64,000 nucleotides of DNA from Streptomyces sp. ATexAB-D23 (GTDB lineage: Bacteria; Actinomycetota; Actinomycetes; Streptomycetales; Streptomycetaceae). Of the stretch, positions 58,615 to 64,000 are shown piece by piece; within the stretch, counting starts at the first letter, position 1; the number at the start of each line of letters is the position of its first letter. Both the position numbers and the translations under genes were made by a program. Under the pieces are notes generated by a model. It had not been told where the DNA came from. It saw only the letters and a list, made by a program, of their open reading frames with translations, and did not search any database. The stretch covers positions 124,001 through 188,000 of the forward strand of contig NZ_KB892002.1 of assembly GCF_000373645.1 (NCBI RefSeq). Reading direction: 5' to 3'.

Positions 58615-59313
58615 ATGACTGCCGCAGCCGCCGCACGCGACTCCACCGGACCGCGCCCGGCCACCCCCGCCGACGCCCCGCTCAAACCGAAGATGCGCGG
58701 CTGGCTGCACGCCGGGATGTTCCCGGCCGTGGTCATCGCCGGCACCGTGCTCATCGCCCTCTCGGACAGCACCCGGGGCCGGATAGCCTGCGCGATCTAC
58801 ATCCTGACGGCGTGCCTGCTCTTCGGCGTGAGCGCGGTCTACCACCGCGGTACGTGGGGGCCGCGCGGCGAAGCCGTACTGCGCCGGCTCGACCACGCGA
58901 ACATCTTCCTGATCATCGCGGGCACCTACACCCCGCTCACCCTGCTCCTGCTGCCCGAGTCCACCGGCACCCCGCTGCTGTGGGCGGTCTGGGCGGCGGC
59001 GGTCGCGGGCATAGCCTTCCGGGTCTTCTGGGTCGGCGCCCCGCGCTGGCTGTACACACCCTGCTACATCGCGATGGGCTGGGCGGCGGTCTTCTTCCTG
59101 CCGGACTTCATGCGGACCGGCGGGATCGCGGTGCTGGTGCTGGTCGTCGTCGGCGGGGTCCTCTACAGCGTGGGCGGCGTCATCTACGGCATCAAGCGGC
59201 CGAACCCGTCACCGCGCTGGTTCGGCTTCCACGAGGTCTTCCACTCGCTGACCCTGGCGGCCTTCGTCGTGCACTACGTCGGCATCTCCCTGGTGGCGTA
59301 CAACCACAGCTGA
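58615..59313 (+). CDS. Hemolysin-III family membrane protein (PAQR-like)
   Basis: A 232-residue protein with seven membrane helices. HlyIII/PAQR signatures are FGVSAVYHRGTWGPRGEAVLRRLDHANIFLIIAGTYTPL, with metal-binding His, and WFGFHEVFHSLTLAAFVVHYVGI near the C-terminus. Despite the name these proteins are probably lipid-active hydrolases or membrane-fluidity sensors rather than toxins. The start ATG at 58615 is preceded by GGGG. It is a single gene with its own terminator. Confidence 0.92.
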   Translation: MTAAAAARDSTGPRPATPADAPLKPKMRGWLHAGMFPAVVIAGTVLIALSDSTRGRIACAIYILTACLLFGVSAVYHRGTWGPRGEAVLRRLDHANIFLIIAGTYTPLTLLLLPESTGTPLLWAVWAAAVAGIAFRVFWVGAPRWLYTPCYIAMGWAAVFFLPDFMRTGGIAVLVLVVVGGVLYSVGGVIYGIKRPNPSPRWFGFHEVFHSLTLAAFVVHYVGISLVAYNHS

Positions 59314-59330
59314 ACCTCCCCCTCCCGAAC

Positions 59331-59360
59331 AAGGGCCGCGGCTTCCGAGCCGCGGCCCTT
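59331..59360 (+). terminator. Hemolysin-III gene terminator
   Basis: Stem aagggccgcggct (59331-59343)/agccgcggccctt (59348-59360) with a 4-nt loop and following T's, 17 bases after the stop. Confidence 0.9.
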
Positions 59361-59388
59361 TCGCGTGCGCCCGGCACAGTACTCCTCT

Positions 59389-59419
59389 TTGACATCGCCA
59401 ACCTTTTGAGAGTTACTAT
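59389..59419 (+). promoter_or_regulatory. Promoter of the drug-exporter operon
   Basis: TTGACA (59389-59394) and TACTAT (59414-59419) separated by 19 bases. The -10 box lies inside the first degenerate unit of the 17-bp array, and the predicted start site (about 59426) falls in the next. Confidence 0.65.
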
Positions 59420-59486
59420 CACTTGACCGAATACGTCACTTGACTGATTTGATCACTTGATTGGCTTCATCACTTGACGGTGACTA
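59402..59486. promoter_or_regulatory. 17-bp repeat array (TCACTTGA) over the exporter promoter
   Basis: TCACTTGA occurs at 59419, 59436, 59453 and 59470, each exactly 17 bp after the last; a degenerate copy (ccttttga) fits at 59402 and a remnant TCA at 59487. Between cores, TGA(C/T)-N7-(G/A)TCA inverted repeats are formed, which suits a dimeric TetR regulator. The array covers the -10, the start site and the leader up to the ribosome site. Confidence 0.75.
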
Positions 59487-59501
59487 TCAAAGGAGTGGGC
59501 C

Positions 59502-61019
59502 GTGAACCGACGCTGGTGGGCCCTGGGCGCGCTCGTGGCGAGCATGCTCGTCCTCGGCTTCGACATGACGATCCTCAACGTGGCGCTGCCGACGATGGCC
59601 GGCGATCTCGGCGCCACCACGGGCGAACAGCAGTGGATGGCGGACTCCTACGTCGTCGTCTTCGCCGCCCTGATGCTCCCGGCGGGCCTGCTGGGCGACA
59701 GGTTCGGCCGCCGCCGGATGCTCATCACCGGCCTCGGCGTCTTCCTGGCAGGCTCGCTCCTCGGCGTCCTCGCCACCGGGGTGCCCGCCGTCGTGGCCGC
59801 CCGCTGCGTGATGGGCGTCGGCGGCGCGCTCGTCATGCCACTCGCCCTCGCCGTCCTGCCCTCGCTCTTCGGCGAACCACGGGACCGGATCAAGGCCGTC
59901 GGCATCGTCTCGGCCGCCTCCGCGCTCGGCATGCCGCTCGGTCCGATCCTCGGCGGCTGGCTGCTCGACCACTTCTGGTGGGGCTCGATCTTCCTGGTCA
60001 ACATACCGATGGTCGGCATCGGGATCGCCGCGTGCGTGTTCCTGCTCCCCGAGACCCGCGACCCCGCGGCACCCAGGGTCGACGCCGTCTCCACCGCGCT
60101 GACCGCGGCCGGCCTCGGCACCCTGATCTACGCGATCATCGAGGCGCCGGGCCGCGGCTGGGGCGACCCGCTGGTGCTCGCCGCCCTGGCCGGCGGCGCG
60201 GTCCTGCTCGCCGCCCTCGTCGTACGGGAACGCAAGGCGGTCCGCCCGATGCTCGACCTGCCCCTGCTGCGGCAGCGGCCGTTCCTGCTGAGCGCGCTCG
60301 CCGCGACGCTGGTCATGTTCGTGATGGCCGGGCTCATGTTCATCCTGCCCGGCTATCTCCAGGCCGTACTGGGCCACGACGCCTTCGGCACCGGGCTGCG
60401 CATGCTGCCGATGATGGGCGGCCTGATCGTCGCCGCGAAGGCCGGCAGCCCGGTCACCGAGCGCTTCGGCGCCCGCGCCACCATGTCCGCCGGGCTCGTC
60501 GTACTCGCCTTCGCCGCGCTGCTCGGCAGCCGTACGACCGTCGACAGCGGTTACGGCTTCACCGCGCTGTGGCTGTCCGTCGCCGGACTCGGCTTCGGCT
60601 TCGCGGTCGTGCCCGCCATGGACGCGGCGCTCGGCGCCCTGCCCGCCGACCGGGCCGGCAGCGGTTCCGGGCTGCTGATGACCGTGCGCCAGACGGGCAG
60701 CGCCCTCGGGATCGCCCTGCTGGGAAGCCTGCTGGCCGGCGCCTACTCCGCCCGGCTCGACACCACGGGCCTCCCGGCAGCCGCCGCCGGCACCGCCGGG
60801 GACTCCGTCGTCGCCGCCCACGCCGTCGCCGCCCGGCTCGGCGCCCGGCACCTCGCGGACTCCGCCGACGCGGCGTACGTCCACGGCATGGGCCTGGTGC
60901 TGCTGGTCATCGCCGCGACGTCCCTGGTCAGCGCACTGCTCGTCGGGGCGTTCGTGACGACGGCGCCCAAGGGGCGGGCCCCGTCCCCGGACGTGGCCGC
61001 CGCCCCGGCCGATGCCTGA
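59502..61019 (+). CDS. MFS drug exporter, DHA2 family (14 helices)
   Basis: A 505-residue H+-antiporter with about 14 helices. It carries motif D1 (VLGFDMTILNVALPTM), motif A (LGDRFGRRRMLITG), motif B (VVAARCVMGVGGALVMPLAL) and antiporter motif C (ASALGMPLGPILGGWLL), all typical of EmrB/QacA drug exporters. The GTG start at 59502 has AAAGGAG 8 bases before it. The TetR gene begins 3 bases after its stop, giving a self-contained efflux pair induced by its ligand. Confidence 0.93.
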   Translation: MNRRWWALGALVASMLVLGFDMTILNVALPTMAGDLGATTGEQQWMADSYVVVFAALMLPAGLLGDRFGRRRMLITGLGVFLAGSLLGVLATGVPAVVAARCVMGVGGALVMPLALAVLPSLFGEPRDRIKAVGIVSAASALGMPLGPILGGWLLDHFWWGSIFLVNIPMVGIGIAACVFLLPETRDPAAPRVDAVSTALTAAGLGTLIYAIIEAPGRGWGDPLVLAALAGGAVLLAALVVRERKAVRPMLDLPLLRQRPFLLSALAATLVMFVMAGLMFILPGYLQAVLGHDAFGTGLRMLPMMGGLIVAAKAGSPVTERFGARATMSAGLVVLAFAALLGSRTTVDSGYGFTALWLSVAGLGFGFAVVPAMDAALGALPADRAGSGSGLLMTVRQTGSALGIALLGSLLAGAYSARLDTTGLPAAAAGTAGDSVVAAHAVAARLGARHLADSADAAYVHGMGLVLLVIAATSLVSALLVGAFVTTAPKGRAPSPDVAAAPADA

Positions 61020-61021
61020 CA

Positions 61022-61660
61022 ATGGGGGCCATGGCCGCCACCTCCCGTATCCCCTCCTTCACCGCACCCGAGACGCAGCCGATGGGGCTGCGCGAACGCA
61101 AGAAGCTCAAGACCAGGGTCGCGATCCGGCAGGCCACGTACCGCCTCATCCAGGAGCAGGGGTACGAGGCGACGACGATCGAGCAGATCGCGGAGGCGGC
61201 CGAGGTCTCACCGAGCACCGTGTTCCGGTACTTCGCGACCAAGGAGGACATCGTCCTCACCGACGAGTACGACCCGGTCATGGAGGCCGTGCTCCGCAGC
61301 CGCCCGGCGGACGAACCCCCGCTGGTGTCCGTACGGCTGATGATGCGGGAGGCGCTGTCCTCGTTCCTGACCACCGACGACGAGGAGCTGCGCCAGCGCA
61401 CCCGGCTGATGGTCGAGGTCCCCGCGATCCGCGCCCGGATGACGGAGACCATGTCGGACACGGCGAAGGTGCTCGCCCTGGTCCTCGCCGACCGCACCGG
61501 CCGCAGCGCGGACGACCTGGGCATCCGGGTGTTCATCGCGGCGGTGCTGGGCGCGCTGCGCGAGGTCACGCTGTACTGGGGCGAGCACAACCAGGAGGGC
61601 GACCTGCTGGCCATGATCAACGAGGCGATGGACGAGCTGGAGGGCGGCCTGCGCCTCTGA
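61022..61660 (+). CDS. TetR family regulator of the exporter
   Basis: A 212-residue regulator. The N-terminal HTH (about 24-72: LRERKKLKTRVAIRQATYRLIQEQGYEATTIEQIAEAAEVSPSTVFRYFATKEDIV) is classical; the C-terminal ligand domain is all-helical. The first ATG (61022) lies 2 bases beyond the exporter stop; a second at 61031 is possible. It should bind the 17-bp array and repress the operon including itself. The last nine codons (DELEGGLRL-stop) are duplicated just downstream. Confidence 0.9.
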   Translation: MGAMAATSRIPSFTAPETQPMGLRERKKLKTRVAIRQATYRLIQEQGYEATTIEQIAEAAEVSPSTVFRYFATKEDIVLTDEYDPVMEAVLRSRPADEPPLVSVRLMMREALSSFLTTDDEELRQRTRLMVEVPAIRARMTETMSDTAKVLALVLADRTGRSADDLGIRVFIAAVLGALREVTLYWGEHNQEGDLLAMINEAMDELEGGLRL

Positions 61661-61776
61661 CCGCGCGCCGGTCGGACACCGCCGGGCCCAGCGCCCTCCC
61701 GATCGACGAGCTGGAGGGCGGCCTGCGCCTCTGACCGCGCGCCGGTCGGGCACCGCCGGGCCCAGCGCCCTCCCGA

Positions 61777-61778
<2 letters not shown>
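61631..61778. repeat. 74-bp tandem duplication at the end of the TetR gene
   Basis: Copy 1 is 61631-61704 and copy 2 is 61705-61778, with one mismatch (A/G in the gtcgg(a/g)cacc segment). Copy 1 supplies the TetR C-terminus and stop, and copy 2 ends inside the stop codon of the convergent YyaL gene. Confidence 0.95.
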
Positions 61779-63783
<2,005 letters not shown>

Positions 63784-63914
63784 GCGAGCCAGCCTCTCAC
63801 AGCGCCTGGCCGGGGCACGGGGACCGCACGGACGCGGGTGCCTCGTGACCGTAGGACAGTAGGCTGAGCCCGAAGAGTTCCGGAACTGCTCAGGCTCCTC
63901 GAAGGAGGTACCCC

Positions 63915-64000
63915 ATGACGGCCGAGATGGTGGCACCCGCGTGGATGCACACGCAGATCAGCGCGGAACAGTACGACTCCTGGTCCGACGAGCAGTGCGC
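63915..64000 (+). CDS. Uma2 family endonuclease, N-terminal part (cut by window edge)
   Basis: The first 28 residues ([20 protein letters not shown]...) match the start of abundant Streptomyces Uma2 (DUF820) proteins, PD-(D/E)XK-fold nucleases of unclear role. A perfect GAAGGAGGT ribosome site lies 5 bases before the ATG. The rest is outside the window, so the assignment rests on the lead sequence. Confidence 0.65.
   Translation, partial: MTAEMVAPAWMHTQISAEQYDSWSDEQC

Noticed and set aside
58615..59313. True haemolysin
   Set aside because: The hemolysin-III label is historical; PAQR-like motifs point to a membrane hydrolase or sensor.

Overview
The window is a 64 kb piece of a Streptomyces-like chromosome. 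The support is very high G+C with strong third-position G/C bias, frequent GTG starts and 4-base GTGA/ATGA overlaps, Streptomyces-type gene pairs, and G+C-rich hairpin terminators without U tracts. I see no rRNA, tRNA, CRISPR array, transposase or integrase, so this reads as chromosomal core and near-core sequence with one small accessory metabolic cluster.

Layout. 0-8 kb: an AI-2E transporter fragment, a secreted lytic transglycosylase, a PIN-PhoH ATPase, a cis-isoprenyl transferase, an aldo/keto reductase, a lipoprotein, a small orphan protein, a methyltransferase and an HPP-family membrane protein. 8.3-15.1 kb: the most unusual block. It holds an acyl-adenylating ligase, a 1061-residue fusion of a methylaspartate (glutamate) mutase E-type domain to an FAD/NAD(P)-binding oxidoreductase, a separate B12-binding mutase subunit, a cupin and a divergent CGNR zinc-finger regulator. 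Near-identical inverted repeats sit at both ends of the block. 15.1-26 kb: a prepilin peptidase, DUF192, small membrane and hypothetical proteins, DinB, a YihY/BrkB protein with a His-rich repeat tail, YqjF, an ABC-F protein and a secreted FG-GAP protein.

24.9-36.5 kb is a complete leftward Tad (Flp) pilus locus. It carries an uncharacterised Zn-ribbon protein, CpaB, TadZ, two TadE-like pseudopilins, TadA, TadB and TadC, then a histidine kinase/response regulator pair, a tiny Flp pilin and a TadG-like protein. A lipoprotein and an OmpA-domain protein follow. The prepilin peptidase that should process these pilins lies about 10 kb away at 15.1 kb.

36.8-41.1 kb: a GH18 chitinase with a DasR-type dre operator on its promoter, and a receptor-like Ser/Thr kinase. 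41.2-48.2 kb: a D-amino-acid utilisation locus (GntP permease, RidA, IclR regulator, PfkB sugar kinase, divergent PLP D-amino-acid deaminase and N-acyl-D-amino-acid deacylase). Its divergent promoter region carries repeats suited to the IclR protein. 48.3-64 kb: a DUF981 membrane protein, a secreted trypsin-like protease, a CPBP protease/histidine kinase/response regulator operon, an arylamine N-acetyltransferase, an AlaA-type aminotransferase, GTP-dependent PEP carboxykinase, a hemolysin-III family protein, a DHA2 drug exporter with its TetR regulator, a YyaL-type thioredoxin-domain protein, and the start of a Uma2 nuclease.

The exporter promoter is buried in a strikingly regular 17-bp repeat array. 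Several recent tandem duplications were also found: 20 bp across two convergent stop codons, 30 bp and 33 bp inside genes, and 74 bp at the end of the TetR gene.
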